Source of the DNA: Psettodes erumei | Lineage: Eukaryota > Chordata > Actinopteri > Pleuronectiformes > Psettodidae | Direction: 5' to 3' | Assembly (NCBI GenBank): GCA_016785225.1 | Contig: JAFBJZ010000831.1 | Location: 4,350,001 to 4,414,000 of the forward strand | DNA: 64,000 nt | Part shown: positions 25,201-39,900 of the stretch, piece by piece | How positions within the stretch are numbered: position 1 is the stretch's first letter | Layout of the letters: the number at the start of each line of letters is the position of its first letter | The notes under the pieces: generated by a model | Seen by the model: the letters and a program-made list of their open reading frames with translations, nothing else | What the model was told of the DNA's origin: nothing | Database searches by the model: none | Position numbers and translations under genes: made by a program

Positions 25201-26773
25201 GTCTCGTGTGGAAAATGTACCATGAGCACACGCTTAGACGCCACTCTGGGTCTTTGCCCACTTACAACACATTAACATGCTTCATCCCTTTTTTTTACAG
25301 CCGCGTCTGCTTCCTGTAATGCATTACTCTCCCTCGTCACCATGTTTGTTATGTGTCTGCGGTGTTCAGGGGGTGATGCAGGACGTGGAGATCGTGGTGA
25401 TGCCGCAGGGTTACATCTCGCAGTGTCCAGACCTGAACAGAAGTGAGTGCTGTCTCTTCCTCAACACATTAAAGAAGCGTTTCACTTATGGGTGTTTCAT
25501 TTAATTTAAATTACCACTGGTACTTATTTTGCCAGGCACTTAATTGGGCCGATTTGTTTTTTATTTCAATTCTTGAAAGGCTCAATACTCGCCGGAATAA
25601 AACAGCTTTAACAGAGATCGGCATTTGAGAGATGATTTTTCCCTCAATAAAAATGTGGATTACAAACTGGTCAGTGACTCAGTAAAAGGAGGAATTCCCA
25701 CTTTTTGCCTTGACTTTTACTAAATTCAGTTTAATGCAGTTTCTCTTGAATTCACATACGAATTTCACAAGTTAAGGAGCAAAACAAACTCGTACCCAGT
25801 ACAATGGTGTATGGTTATCAAAGGAACCCACATCGCACACATATTAAAGAGGTGATTTGCACATCTTAATTGATTATAAAGAATTTTAGCAATATTTTGA
25901 TTGGTCATCTGTTTTCTGAAACTTTTTGATTCTTTGAAAATCACTAACCAGATTTTTACTGGATTTTGTTTCATCTTATATTATGCCAGTTCCCTCTACT
26001 ATTGTAGTTAATATTCTAAGTTAATGTTAGTAAAGTAGATGTGCAGAATTTCCTGAAAGAATGATGCGTATCATAATGTCAGCTAACTGAACAATGCATA
26101 CTCACGTGCAGTTTATTGTCTCCTGTTTCTCAGCGTGCCCAACCTGCAATGATTTCCACGGACTTGTGCAGAAAATCATGGAGCTGCAGGACATCCTTGC
26201 TAAAACATCCAGCAAGGTAATGTAGTATGATGTAATTTGTCCTACTTTGCCATTTAGTCCACAATTTGAGCATTATCTTAAACCCCCCCAGTAATTACCA
26301 TTTTAAAATTGTGCTTTAAAATCGTGCTGTAGCATGAAATATCCACTTGTACATGTGCTTCATTGCAACAGGCGATCAGTGGTGTATTAACAACAGACAT
26401 TAGCTATTGTTAAAGTCTCTCCTGTCCGGATGCAGAGGCTCTGTGTAAAATGTGTTAATAACGTCCAGTGACTTAGCTTTCTGCTGCTGCTGGTTTGCTT
26501 CTGAACCTCTGCTTTCTACATGTGACTATAGACACACAACAAAGCTCACTCTCATCTTCTCTCCTTCTTGCTTTTTCCTTTTTTTTGGTGGGGGGGCTGC
26601 TGGTGGTGTGAACAGCTGTCCAGGGCGGAGGAGAAGATGAATGGGCTGGATGGCTGCTATTGTGAGAGAACCTGCAGCGTCAAGGGGGTCGTCTACAGGG
26701 AGGACGAGGGCTGGACAGATGGCTGCAGGAACTGCACATGCACGGTGGGGCTTCATCACACGCGCGCGCTCGA

Positions 26774-26815
<42 letters not shown>

Positions 26816-29800
26816 GGGTACGCTGGATACATGACTGTGTGTGAGTAATAAAGCACAAGGGAGGGCATTCAATTTTAATTAAGTCTTTGTGCCTGTGTGT
26901 GTGTGAGTGTGTGTGTTTTTGTTACTTGAATGGGACCTTTTCTGATATAATCACTGGTCTTATCGGGACCAGTAGTCCTCATGGGGTCCATAGCCCAGTC
27001 CCAGACCCGGTTAAGGTTTTGGAATGGCTGTCCACAGTGAATGGAAGTCAATGCAATGTCCTGATAAGGATTGCTGTGTGTGTGTGTGTGTGTGTGTGTG
27101 AATGTGTGTGTCTCTTTATGAACCTCTGAATCTGGAATTGTGTGTTTTGATTGTGTGCCAAGAGGCATGTATCATAAAATAAAAAGATGTGTAGGTGTGT
27201 GAATATTTGTGTGTGTTTGTGTACCTGTTGGAGGAAGTGGAGGGAGGAAATGCATTTTTCATCATGTCGGTGTTCTGTTTGTTTGTGTCTTTGTGTATGT
27301 GACTGTCTACGTTTACACACATGTTCCCTGCTTCCATTGTAAGTCTTTGCTCTTTGTTTTGCCCCCTTGTTCATCAAGTGTGTGAAGGTGGGGGCGGGGG
27401 TGGATGGGGTGTGTGTTTTCGGGCAGGGTAGAGGTGCAGAGTGCGGGGGCCCCATTGTCGACAGCTTGTATTTTCATTATTTCCTTGCAGTAGAGGAGAG
27501 TTGCCCCAGTTCCTCAAGAAAAGACACTGTAGTGAAAACCCCCACAGCACTCGGGATTAGACACAACAGTGCTTAGTGATGCTCGATTCTCTCCAGGGCC
27601 TGTTTTGTGCTGCATAAAGTGTGAATAATTGCCAAAAAGAGAATTAGAAGCGATTGGAGATCTGGGGCTTGTACCACATCAGCAAACAGATTTCACCCCC
27701 TGCCAGTCTACACAGCTTCGGAACACGAAACTCATTCGCTGCAACTGAAGTCCTCCAACCAACCAATGAGAAGCCTTCGCGCACCACTACCCAACATGCA
27801 AAAAATAGGAAATCACATATCTCTCAGTGCACCGCACCTAATTGCTCTTGACAGATGATAATTATCATCAGGGATTTGTTCTGCCCACTCATCCTATGAA
27901 ATCGCTCTATTCGCCGGGAACGGTGTGTTGCCGTTCCTGGGCTGCAATTAAGGAATTAGATGGGATATGTTCCTTACCTTATGTGTGGCAATTAGCCGTG
28001 ACCTTTAAAATTCAAAGGTCGTGCATTAAAATGTTATCAATTATGTGGAACAGGTTCATGGATGTTGCTGTCACAGAGCTTTCATCCGTGGAAGCAATGT
28101 TAATTACAGGCACAGCCGGAGAAAAGGAGATAGCATTTGAATAATGTTACATATCAGTGGTACTGTTGATATCTACTCATAGGTTATGAGTAGGTTTACA
28201 ACAGTCAGTTCTGTCATTTTAAACATTAAGCATACCCTAAAGCCTCCCTTCCAGTGTATATTAAAAATGCTATTGAGGAGTAGTGGATAGGCAGGAGGGG
28301 GGGCAAATGTTTGTACACCAGCATTTAGTCCAAAGTTATAAGACTGGAATCTATTGAAATTTAATACAATTCAGGTGAACTTTGACATGCACTGTGCCAC
28401 ACACATTTGTGCCACTAACAATTGCCAGCAGTCTAACATTGCTGACTTTTGAGGGAAGAAAGAAGTTTTGAGTTGACTTGCACCATTCAGTTTTATATAA
28501 TCTTGGTCCGCTCGAGTATAACCTGCTCAGCAAAAGAGCTCCGGCATGGTCCGCAGGCTGAGACAGGAGTCAACAATGGTATGAAAACATCTTTTAAGTG
28601 AACTGACTTTAACTCGCTGAATCTCTCCACCCACGTAGTTCGAGGGCTCACGAAAGGATTTGGCCGATCAACTTCGCGAGGAAAACAAAAAATGACAATA
28701 GCCACTCAAAACTGAAGAAAATATCACAAATCGCTAAAAGCCATGGCCTGTAACTCACTGTCGAAATGTCCTGTTAAAAATGTAATCCGTCTTGGTGTTT
28801 ACACTGGCCAGGCCTCCACCAGTCTGCTTTTATGCTGACAATCTAACTTTTGTTTTCCATAATTACATAGCTTTGCACAATTATTCTTTTTTCTGTTAGG
28901 ACAAATAATAAACAGAGCTTTACTACTCCAAACAACATTTCTTGTGAGTCTGTATGTAGTTATAGACTGATCATATCACAGATATAGTGGGGTCCAAAAG
29001 GCTGTGGGAAGTAGTAGTTTGGACCCCACTGTGTATCAATGGTAGTGTATGTATTAGTAAGTAATGAGGGATTACAGTGCAGGAATGCCAAAGATACAGT
29101 TTCTCCATTACAACTGTAAAATGTCTCTCTTTTTGCATATTGTGGTCATAATTTTGGAATTGTCAAATTTAAGAGACCCTTCCCAGAAATGTGTGTGTCC
29201 ATGAAAGATCAAGAAGGAACATCTGCAGAAAAATTGTCAGATTATTCTAGATCTTGACTCTCTAAACAACTTCTGTGTCTCTCTCCACCAGAACGGTACA
29301 GTGCAATGTGAGGCCATCTCTTGCCCTCCCCCTCAGTGCCCGGTGGCCACTGCGCCTGCCTACGTAAAGGGTGCCTGCTGCAAGGAGTGCCAGCGTGAGT
29401 GAAGTACCCTTGACCTCATCACCCTCCCACACTCAGGCAATCGTCGACACAACTGCGCACAGACACGTGCAAACCACAGCAAAAACAACCACCACCGCCA
29501 CTACCAGATTTAGAGCGCACGCCTCCACAAGAGCTGCCTAACAATTGACCAGGGCTCCACTGTGTTGCTAAGCTACCTCCTAACATGCCTCTTGAGATGG
29601 GTCCATCCTTTTGAATATACATAGACCAATCAATTATTCACTAGCTGGCTTCAAAACACAGATGGCCACCAGTCACACAGACATGAGCCAGTGAATCCAC
29701 GACTGCTGCTTGCGATGTAAAGTAGTTCCTATTTATGGAGGACACGGCAGACATGAGACGAGCGAGGAAGAAAGGAATGCTAAAAGCCTGGAATGATGCA

Positions 29801-30910
29801 CATGCTCACAGGTGGTGGTGTCTTCTTTAATGTCCATTTTAAACTTTTGAGCACTGATTTGTTCTTGCCAGATAAATAATGCTGTTTCATTACATGTCTA
29901 CATAGAGGGTCTGCTCTTTTTTCCCCCCTCGATAAGACTGAGTGCGGCAATGAACTCTTATTAGCCTCCTCACCGCAGTGCTCTGCATCTCATATTCTCT
30001 CAATTCCCCTCTCAATAAAAATGGATTTCAAAATATATTAGCTTTTCTCACCCCACCATTCTTCCCGATGTTAACCCAAATGAGATGTGATATATTTGCT
30101 TTTAAAATGCAGAACAAAATCTAGCGTGCGCATCAGGTAGGGTATTTATTACCTTAGCTCAGTTTAAGTAAGAGTTCTTTTATGAGCTGATGTGCTCACC
30201 TCTGACTCATAGAGGGTTACACACTATGTGAACGATAAAAAAACGATGTAGCGGACTTTACGTAAGTGTAGTATGTCTTTGCAGATTTAACTCTGCATCT
30301 TGTGCAAGCTGACTTCACTTGAAAACCCTCTCACCGCACACTCCTACATGCTGCTGCCGTTGCTCCTGCTTCCCCTGCAAAGCAAATAATAGATGAGACG
30401 TAACTCTGTATCAGTAAGAGACCATTAGTCTTGGACGGTAATCAGCTTCTGTCGGCATCATTTCCACTGACCCAAGGGGTCAGGGCAGCAACACAGGGGT
30501 TTAAAGTATGATTTGGGAATCTGCTGCTGTGCTTCGCAAATATAAACCCGTAGCAGGTAATCCCCTTAAACTCGACAGCCCCCGTGCTCACTTATCTCGA
30601 CGAGGTAGACAAACACACAGCTAATTACGCATGCTCCGGCTTTGGAGAGAAGAGCGCCGCAAGTTTCCTCACTACAAAGACATGATTCGCTGTCCAAATT
30701 AAAGCCTTATCTCACAGCACAAGGCCTTGCAGGGAGGAGTTGTGAGTCTGTGTTTTTTTTTTTTGATGGTCTGTCAAGTAGAATGTCAAATGGCTGTTTC
30801 AGAAGTCCTTCGCTTTCATGATGCACCGCTTTGTGATAGGGCCCGACCTGCGGTGTCAATCATTCTTCTTCCTCATATCAGTCTGAATCTGTCTGACCCC
30901 AACTGCTCAT

Positions 30911-30951
<41 letters not shown>

Positions 30952-33900
30952 TCTGCCCATGTGATTATTTTTGCAGCTCCCTCCCCCACAGTTATGGGGG
31001 GAGGGTCCGCTTAGTCTCTTTACATATTAATTATTTCATCTTTTTCTCAGCAGCATTGCTTAATTGGGTTTGATATGCTTGATTTGGTTTGACTTAATTT
31101 ACCTGAGGACTTCAGAAAAGGTTTTTTTTTATAAAAAAAATCTGAAAATAGTAAGGAGAGATTTTATCATATAAATAAAACATTAATGTTATAAGACCCC
31201 TGGTGTTCCACCAATGTCCACAACCAAGGGGCAGTGGGATTGGAATCCATGTGATGATTTATATGATAACTTGATCTACAAATAGCTAGAAAGCTAAAAT
31301 TTGTTACATTACTGTTTGATGAAAATCAGTTGTTTATTGATTAATGGGATCACAAATGAAGTTATTTGCTTACTTTTCTTTTAGCTGTTAGGTTTTGAAA
31401 TGTTTTGGACTAAACTATTTCTTGATCTTTTTGATAAAAGTATCAGTAGATTGATTTTACTGTAACGTTTTCTCTGCTACTTCTAATCTAGTAAAGGTTA
31501 CTACAGAGTTGTCATTTTTGAGAAATAATGGTATATTAAACCAGCGTTTGTTCACATTTAAAAATCTTACAAATCTTTAATGTCTTGAAACAGCACATAT
31601 TTTTAGACATGCTCCCAATCATTTATTCAGTGGTAATGCATTAAAGATAAGACACATTCATTAAATAAAACAGAAATACAGATTATGATCCTGCACATCA
31701 TACTGAAGAAATATGGTTTCCAAGAGAGCAATGTGCTTTTATGTGTACATCTATTTTTTATGTGTTTGTGTGTTTATTTGTTGTGTGCACTGATAATGTT
31801 TCTGTGTCTCCAACCAGCTGTCTGTCTGTTTGGTGGAAGAGAGCTGGTGGAGGGGGATCAGAAGGCTGTGCGCGACTCCTCTGGCAGGTGCCTGCTGTTT
31901 GAATGCAGGGTAAGTCGAGTCAACGCATGCACACAAGTTAAGACACTTACAGGTATTTCTTCAAAAGCATTTTTTATCAAACCCGTCACGAGAAGGGAGA
32001 CACTGTGGTGACTCATGTAACCAGGCACTTCAGCGCAATTAATTTCCATGTTTCGTTGCATGGCAGCTCACTCATTCTACAGCTACGATGGCCCACCCTG
32101 AGAGGATAAATCAAGCCCCAGTGAGCCAGCAGCACCCGAGATTGTCTACTGATTTTCATTGATCTGACTTGTCATCGCTTTTTTTGAAATCTGAAGAAAT
32201 TGGCTGAACCCTACTAATTAAGTTTACAGTTGGAGGCCAGGGCAGTGCGCTTGTCAATCACGGGATGCCACAACCATTCTTCAGTGCTAATCATCAGATA
32301 CCACAGTGGTCCCAAATCATATTCATTTTCCAATTATTCAGAGTATTTGCCTTTGTCTGCCTGGTGCACCAGATGGGCGGGTCGCCCACTTTTGGGAGTA
32401 ATTCACTTGATGACATTATGCCAGGCAGGTCCAATCAATCACAGGAAGGTGATTTGAAGCTTTTAATCTCCCGCCTCTATCATAACAGCCAGCTCCTCCA
32501 TGAATTCTGCAAAGCTCCATTTGAATCTGTGGTTTCAGACAGCTGTCTGGCTTGCTGGCCCACACCTGGCCCATCTGTAGTCCCAGTGTACTGAATGGCA
32601 GTCCCAGGCAGATCAAAGAAATGGGGACGGGGAGTTCTGTCAGTCAGCCCACTGCTGCACACTCCTGCAGGCTTCCCCTGACAGCTGCTTGTCACGCCTC
32701 TGATCTTCTGACTGCCTGCTGGCTGCACGGGGTGGGGTGCAAGTTTTGGGGATGGGCGGTAAGAAGTCGATGGTGAGGCTCGTTTGGAAAGTTGTTTGGG
32801 GAGTTTGAGAGGGAAGTTCATTCAACTAGTGCGCTCAGGTCCATGACACCTCATGGAGATGTCTTGTGAGGAGACAAATTATATTTGAAATTATCCTCAA
32901 ATATTTGTGCACCACAAATGGATGGAGAAGCTCTATTGTTTTGTCTGTCTTTGGTGTTAATGACTCTAAATGAGCATCAGTCGGTGGGACACGGATGAGA
33001 TCATTAGAGAGACCTGCCAAAGGCATGCTGGGGAAAGGAACCCCCTAATCAGGTTTTACACTCTGACTAAACACACATGCAGGGATAATCCAGAAGATTG
33101 ATTCAGTGTTTGTATAATAAAGATGCATCATGAATCACAATGTAAATCACTGTGGAGAGCAGGAGGAAAGAAGAAGAAAGCTTTTCTCTTTTTTCCACCT
33201 TCCACAAGTCGTTGGGGGAAAAAAACTACTATTGACCGAATGAGTAATTGGTTTGTAATGAACACGGGAAGGGGGGAAAGTGGGAGAGTGAGAGAGGAAA
33301 CACAATAGATGAATAATTACCTTCATAATTACATCCACTTCCTTAACAAATGATGGGGGGGCAAAGGGGATCTGGAGCATCTCTCATGAGGGTTTTGTCT
33401 CCACTCGCCACAGGACAGGACGATGCATCGAGTGGTCCCCAGTGAGCCTTGTCCTGAGCTCAACTGTCCAGAGTCGGAGCAGATCACCTTGAGTGACAGA
33501 TGCTGTAAAGTATGCAGAGGTATGGAGGAAATATCGGCCTGTGCTACTGTTTTACTGCTGTCCTATCTAACTTTTTTTATGGTGGAACGTGGCTATCTTT
33601 AGGTTTTGATGTTACGTATTCTGTTCTTATGTTGACTTCCCACCCTCCAGGCAGTGACCACACAAATCAACTTGCAGGCATGATTTAGTGACTGTTTCGT
33701 GAGCGTTTTCATTCACCAGAGCGTTCCAGAAAACAGATCCACAAATTCAGAAATGGCAGAGCGAGCTTTTCATACAAGAAACTACCAAATGCACATGATC
33801 CCTCTCAAGACATCTTTATGTGCTCATTGTTTGCTTTCTGTTTGATTTTGTGACAACATAAATCGCTGAACGCATCAACCAGCTGGACAGAGCGCCATTG

Positions 33901-36900
33901 TTTTCACTTTGATTGATTACCTTTGCAAACAAATTTTACTCTGCAAGTTGATTTTGCTGATTTTTATTATTGCGCAGGCATAAGCTAAAATAAATGGGCG
34001 CCTGTGAAGTAGAAAGTCAATCTGAGAATGGCAATAAGCCCTACTAAATTACCAGAATTTTGCTTACTCACTTGTAGTTATTTGTACTTTTAGCCCAGCA
34101 GTATCAGCATATGTTTACTTTTTTGACAATAATGAAACCACAGTAAGGATACCGTGAGAAAAGGTTGTGGTACTATGACCTAACCCTTCCATTGCCCCCC
34201 ATGCCTCCATCACACCTCTCGTCTTCCCTCCTCTGGGTGTCAACCTTTTCCTCTCTGTGCCTCCCTGCAGGTCATGACTTCTGCTCGGAGGGCCACGGCT
34301 GCGTGGAGCACTCCGACTGTGTGAACCTGGAGGCGGGAGACTGCTGCGTCTGTAAGGATGGCTTCCGCCCACTTCGAGACGATAATGCCTACTGTGAAGG
34401 TAAGGCATGGCTCTGAATAACAATCCCTGACTTTTACCCAAAGTTTATTTGCCCTCCAAGAGTGGAAATGCTGTTTTGTATTTGTGAATGTGCCAGGGCT
34501 GCATTCGAGGGGTCGTGAGAGGAACCTGTTCTTTGCCTTTGGGAAAATTTGAGTTTTAATTTTTCTGTGAAGAAGAATTTGCAGTTGTCATGGTGCTGTG
34601 GTATCAGCCTGATCTGATTCAGTTTTGAGAAATGTGCAGACGCAGAACATGCAGATACTAGATTTTCTGCGTGGGAGTCAGCAGACATGCATGTCACCAC
34701 CATAAAAGGATTTCAGATGACCAGAAAAAACATGTTTGACATGGTAGATGTGAGAATGTGGAGATCAGGGATGTGAGCGAGTCTATCTTGAACTCATGTG
34801 CACACCTTTATGTTAGCATTGTAAGTGATTTCTTTACAGGTTTATTTCAATATTAACTTTCAATTTCACATTTAAGCCAGTTGTCTTATTTCGGCTATTT
34901 GTGCCATGGCAACCTTACAGTCAACATAGCTGAAGATGTCATGGCTTATTTTTCAACTCTGAAAACACAGTATTTGCTGATTTTTAGTCTGGAACAATCA
35001 AAGACAATGGCCGCAGGCTTGCTCCAATAAATACAAGGCATTACATCAGTGTTTCACAATTTTAGTTATATTTCTTTCCTGTTATTTTGTTTTCACTTTT
35101 TCGTGCTTGTTCCGTTGCCTGACACGAGAAACAGAAAAATATGTTAATAAGAACCGCTTTACTGGGAATTACTGTATGTGTTTTTACAGGAGAGAAGCAA
35201 ACAGATGAAGGGCTGAAACCAATTGACACTAAACAGAATGCACATAAGATGCGGTGAAGCAGTGTATATAATTAACGTTTAGCAACCTTTCAAGCAGGCT
35301 TGAGCTACTTTCCTTTTACAATGGTTTTCTACATCCTCGATTTCGAACATTTACCTATGCGATCCAGCTATTCAGTAGTTTAGGTCCATGTCTTAAGTTT
35401 GTTTTATTGAAATGTAAGCAAAAACATCTGTATAAAAATATATTTTTTTATAAAAAAATGGAAATGCATACACCACAAAGTGCAAAATAATGGGGACATT
35501 TGCTAAATAACTGGCAACATTTAGTTGAATTCATGCTTTTATTGCATAATCCTCTTGTGATGGGAGACTGTAATCCTCTCATTATTTTCAGAATGCATTT
35601 TGAGAGACTAATGTTTCTCCTCTCTGTCAGTTGATTAATTTGTGATATAAAAACATGCCATGAGTCTTAATGTTTGTGTGGATCCAGTGTCACTCTGCTG
35701 TGGCAGCGATTGAAAAAACATGCCATCCATCATTGGCAAGGTCAGTCATTACTGATTGTTTGCTAAGGCTCAGATGTCTCCAGCCATGTAACACTATTAA
35801 GTAAAACACAATACAGTTGACTAAATCAGAACTGCCGTACTATAAAAAGACAATGTTTTACCAGATTGCCTTTTGAATGTCCCACATTACATGATCGAAA
35901 CACATCCTCTACTGTACATCTGACTGAGCAGGTCATCTCGTGTCGATGGTGAAGCCATCTCCGAGTTCGCTCTCCTAACTGATGGTGCTCCAGCTGAATT
36001 CCTCATCACATCTCTCTCGCGGCTGAATTCTGCCACATGCATCATTAAGAAATGATGACTGTTATCATCTCCAATGCTATACTGTAGTAAAATATGTAGT
36101 AAACATCATGTCATCCTGTCATGTCATATGCATTTCTGGTATTAATGAGAAAACACGGCGTCTAAGTTATTCAGCTTCTTCTGCATATGACCTTGATAGC
36201 TGCCCTCTCAATCTTCTCTTTTCATTGTGTGTGTGCATTTTTAAACCATCTTTTTGTGAGTACATGCCTTGGCCTATTTTTTTTATCTACAGTCCACCCA
36301 CTTCCTGCAGTATATTTTGAGTCACCTTCATCAAGATGAGGCTAAAGTGTCAATCAAGCTTTTTGTTACTGTAATCAGGATGCTAAATTGAAAGAATAGT
36401 AGTTCACAACTTCTGCAGATCTCACATTAAATTACAGACGTGAGCAGTTGTCCAGGTAATTAGCCTGTAGGAATCTGTATAATTAAAGATGCTATCAGGC
36501 TTAAATTAATGGGATGTAATGCTGTGGGGTTGTAGGTTGTCATCAAATGGACAGTAACTGTGTCTGACCATGGTCTCTTTGAAAACATAATTCAGCTGCT
36601 GGTGAAAAGTGATTAACATTTACACAAGCCAAGTACAACTTGTAATGAGGCTAACTTTTTGGTTTGATTTTACAGTCTCACATAATAACAACATGTAGAA
36701 AATATGATGCAGACAAAAGAAGTAATTTATCTGTGTCAACTTGGGCTATTTTCCACATTTTTTGTTATTTTATATTATCATTCTCCTTCTTCTTATTATA
36801 GACCAACAATAGTTTGATCAATCCAGAATAAATCTAGAAATATATATCTTCCACATGGATGGGGGAGACCAAAACAGAGCTAAAAAGGGAGTGAATGCTG

Positions 36901-39900
36901 GACTAACATTTATCCGAAAGCTACAAACATGACTCCTGATAAATACTAATGTGTGTGTCTCTGGATGTGTTGCTGGAATAACAGCTTTATAAAGCAGAAA
37001 CATGTCAGTATCGTGTACACATTTTATTGCGCTGCCCCCAAGTGGCTAAAAGAAAAAAACAAACAGTTAATGCACAGTTAATCCCACCCCCGTTTTCCTG
37101 AGGGTGGATAATTCAGACTCTTAACTCTGACTCTTAGACTCTGAACATCTGTTGATCTGTTGTATGTCTAAGAGGAAGATTTTTTTTTAAAAATCATGGG
37201 GAAAAACAACCAGAAAATATTCTGGTCTCTTTTGAAGCTTGGATATCTTTTTGTTTTACTGTTAACACATGTGTAAAACCCAAGCTGAACCAAAACACTT
37301 AAAAAAGTTGAAAGTTGTAGAAATGAGGATAGAGCAGGCCCATCCCATCAGCAGCGTGACAGTGAGTACAGGTGGACAGACTTATGCCTCCAACATCAAC
37401 ACTTCAGGCCCACACTATTCATCTCAAGAGCAGCCTGGCTCTCAGTATGAAATTGCATGGCGGTGTTTGCGGTGAGTGTTTGCATCAGAGACTACACAGA
37501 GAAACCTGAAATTGACTCAATTTGCTGATGGAGTTGTCTCAAAAGCAATTGATTTTCTGTGTGTCTCTGTAACTCACTTACTACATATGATTGTGTGTGT
37601 GTGTGTGTGTGGGGGGGTGTCCTGCACAAAAGATAAAAGGAGCGTCTCGACAAAACACAGAGGAACCCGGGGGACGGATGGGGGAATGTTTGTGTTCATG
37701 TAATACGTACACCATTTTGTGGCGGCGAGGAGATGTACAGAAAGATGAGTGTAATCTCCCGCTTTCAATGTGAGATGAGTTTCAACGCAGGTGGTGCCTG
37801 GTAGATGAGACGTGAAGTCCAACTTAGAGGAAATTTTGTGTATTGAACACGGCAGGGAAGATCATAAAACAGAAAGACATTTAGGCACACATTCATACAG
37901 TAATACAGTTTTTTATGCAGAAACTTACACACACATACACACAGACATTAGTTTTTGGGGTCTTGTCAAACATAAAGACAGACATTGCAAAAAGCCGACG
38001 GATGCGAGCTCTTTAAAACGTTCCTAGGTCAGAGATGGGCTCAAAATAGCCGATGAGATCACTTCTGTGTAAATTTTTCATAGAGGTAGCAGTAGGGAAA
38101 ACTCAGGGGGATACTAGCCCTGCCTTTGTGCAAGTCTGTGTGCGTACGTGCGCAGGTGCGTATCCCAACAGCCGACAGAAAAGAAGAGCCCAGTTTTTCC
38201 TCCGTCATATCCTGACGGCGCGGTCGGGCTGGAGGCCTGTTTTGCTACATGCATGCTTGCGTTTAAGACAGAATTAGACAGAGGGGTGAGCGGTGGAGAA
38301 GTGACAGTCTGTGTGATTGTCTCTAAATTGAACAATCATTATAGTTCAACATGTTGAGATAATACCATTATTCATCTCAGCATTGTGGAGAACTGCAGGC
38401 AGAAAGACATCTCCCATTGTTGTCTAGTTTTGAAATGCCCTACTTTAGAAATTCTCCATCAGAATTGCTCCAAAAGGAGGACTGCTTTGGTGGTTTTCTC
38501 TGTAGCATCCATGTGGGAAATGTGAAATACAAAATGATATTCTGCAAAAGAGAGGGAATGGAAAGGGACAAAGCATGCAACAGGATTTTTTACAGCCTAT
38601 CCTAGAGTGTTATTTTGCTAACTCACTTTATTTATCAGGGACACTTCACATCCGCGTACACATTTGACAAATGTATAGAAATTTAGTGTTAGTTAGAAAG
38701 TAACATCCACATTAAAGGGTTGGTTCACACAAACTACAAACACATTTTTCACTTACCCCTTTTGGTATTTAGCCATTCACACAACTCCGGTTTGCTGTAT
38801 CATTGTTTTGTGCTATCTGTTTTGTAGGGAAATTGAACTACACATACAGAAGGGAAGAGACTGGTGATATTTTGTATTTTCTTACTGCTAGCAAATGCCA
38901 TGAAAAGACCAAAAGTTCCTTTTCGACTTCCTGACCTGTCTGTTCAAAAATATATTGTTTTCTTTATAGAAAAGGCTGAGTAATCTACCAGAACACCTTG
39001 CCCCTGTAGTTTTGAGCGAACATTAAATGGATTAACTGGTGCTCTGGACTTTTTTTCAGATGTTTATTATTACACATTTGTTGCACTATAGTGATTATTT
39101 ACAGCAGCCGCATGTGGGGACTAAATGGAAAACTACAGTGCCCCTGTTCATTTTAGTAAAAGATCATGTCACCTCTGTGCAGTGATGTGGTTCACTGACA
39201 AATTTTTATTGATTTTGGACAATAATGGACCACTAGTATATAAAAGTATGATAAGTAAATAAGAAAAATATTGAACATCGTCTGCCTTATTACTTAAAAA
39301 ATATGGCACCTTTTTCCAGAAACAGTGTCCCTTGGTTTTAACATGTTGACAAACATTTACAACTTATTTATTAATCTCATGTGTCATTCAGCACATTTGT
39401 ATGATGCGGCATGAATGTTCAAACATTTTTTAAAACTATATAAAGCTAAATCATAAAAGCCACAAAGATAGATGTAACTATATCTGGGCTGAGCTGGACA
39501 ACCAATAATAAGACTATGTTTGGTTAGAAAGAAAGTTTTCCTTCTGACCAATTTGTTTGCCTAAAAACCAGGGTTTGAACTTATTAATGTAGTAAATGTA
39601 GATCTGTTAATGTATGTCACATAACTTCAAAGCTGTTTCACCACACAATAATGCTTTATGGCCTGTGTGTTTGTGTGTAAGTATATGGTGTGCGAACATA
39701 GACCAGCGGCCGCCGCTGTCTTTTGAATGTCAGAAGGTAGCAGCAGGCTAATTGGCACTGACTGAAGAGCACGGCCCGCTCCAAAACCCCATCACTGTCG
39801 TGATGAGCCCCGAGCCTCTGGGCTCCCCACCTGCTCGGGTCCTGACCCATCCCCCCCACACACACATACAAAACTGCGTGTTCGTTTACACACATCTCAC

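Larger units (their letters stand above)
26745..29291 (+). other. nell2 intron 8
   Basis: 2.5 kb. It starts with TG arrays (26776-26812, 27075-27100) flanking one copy of a CA-associated interspersed repeat. It then holds a candidate conserved non-coding block (about 27842-28144) and a 13-bp inverted repeat (28986-29030). No exon seen. Confidence 0.85.
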
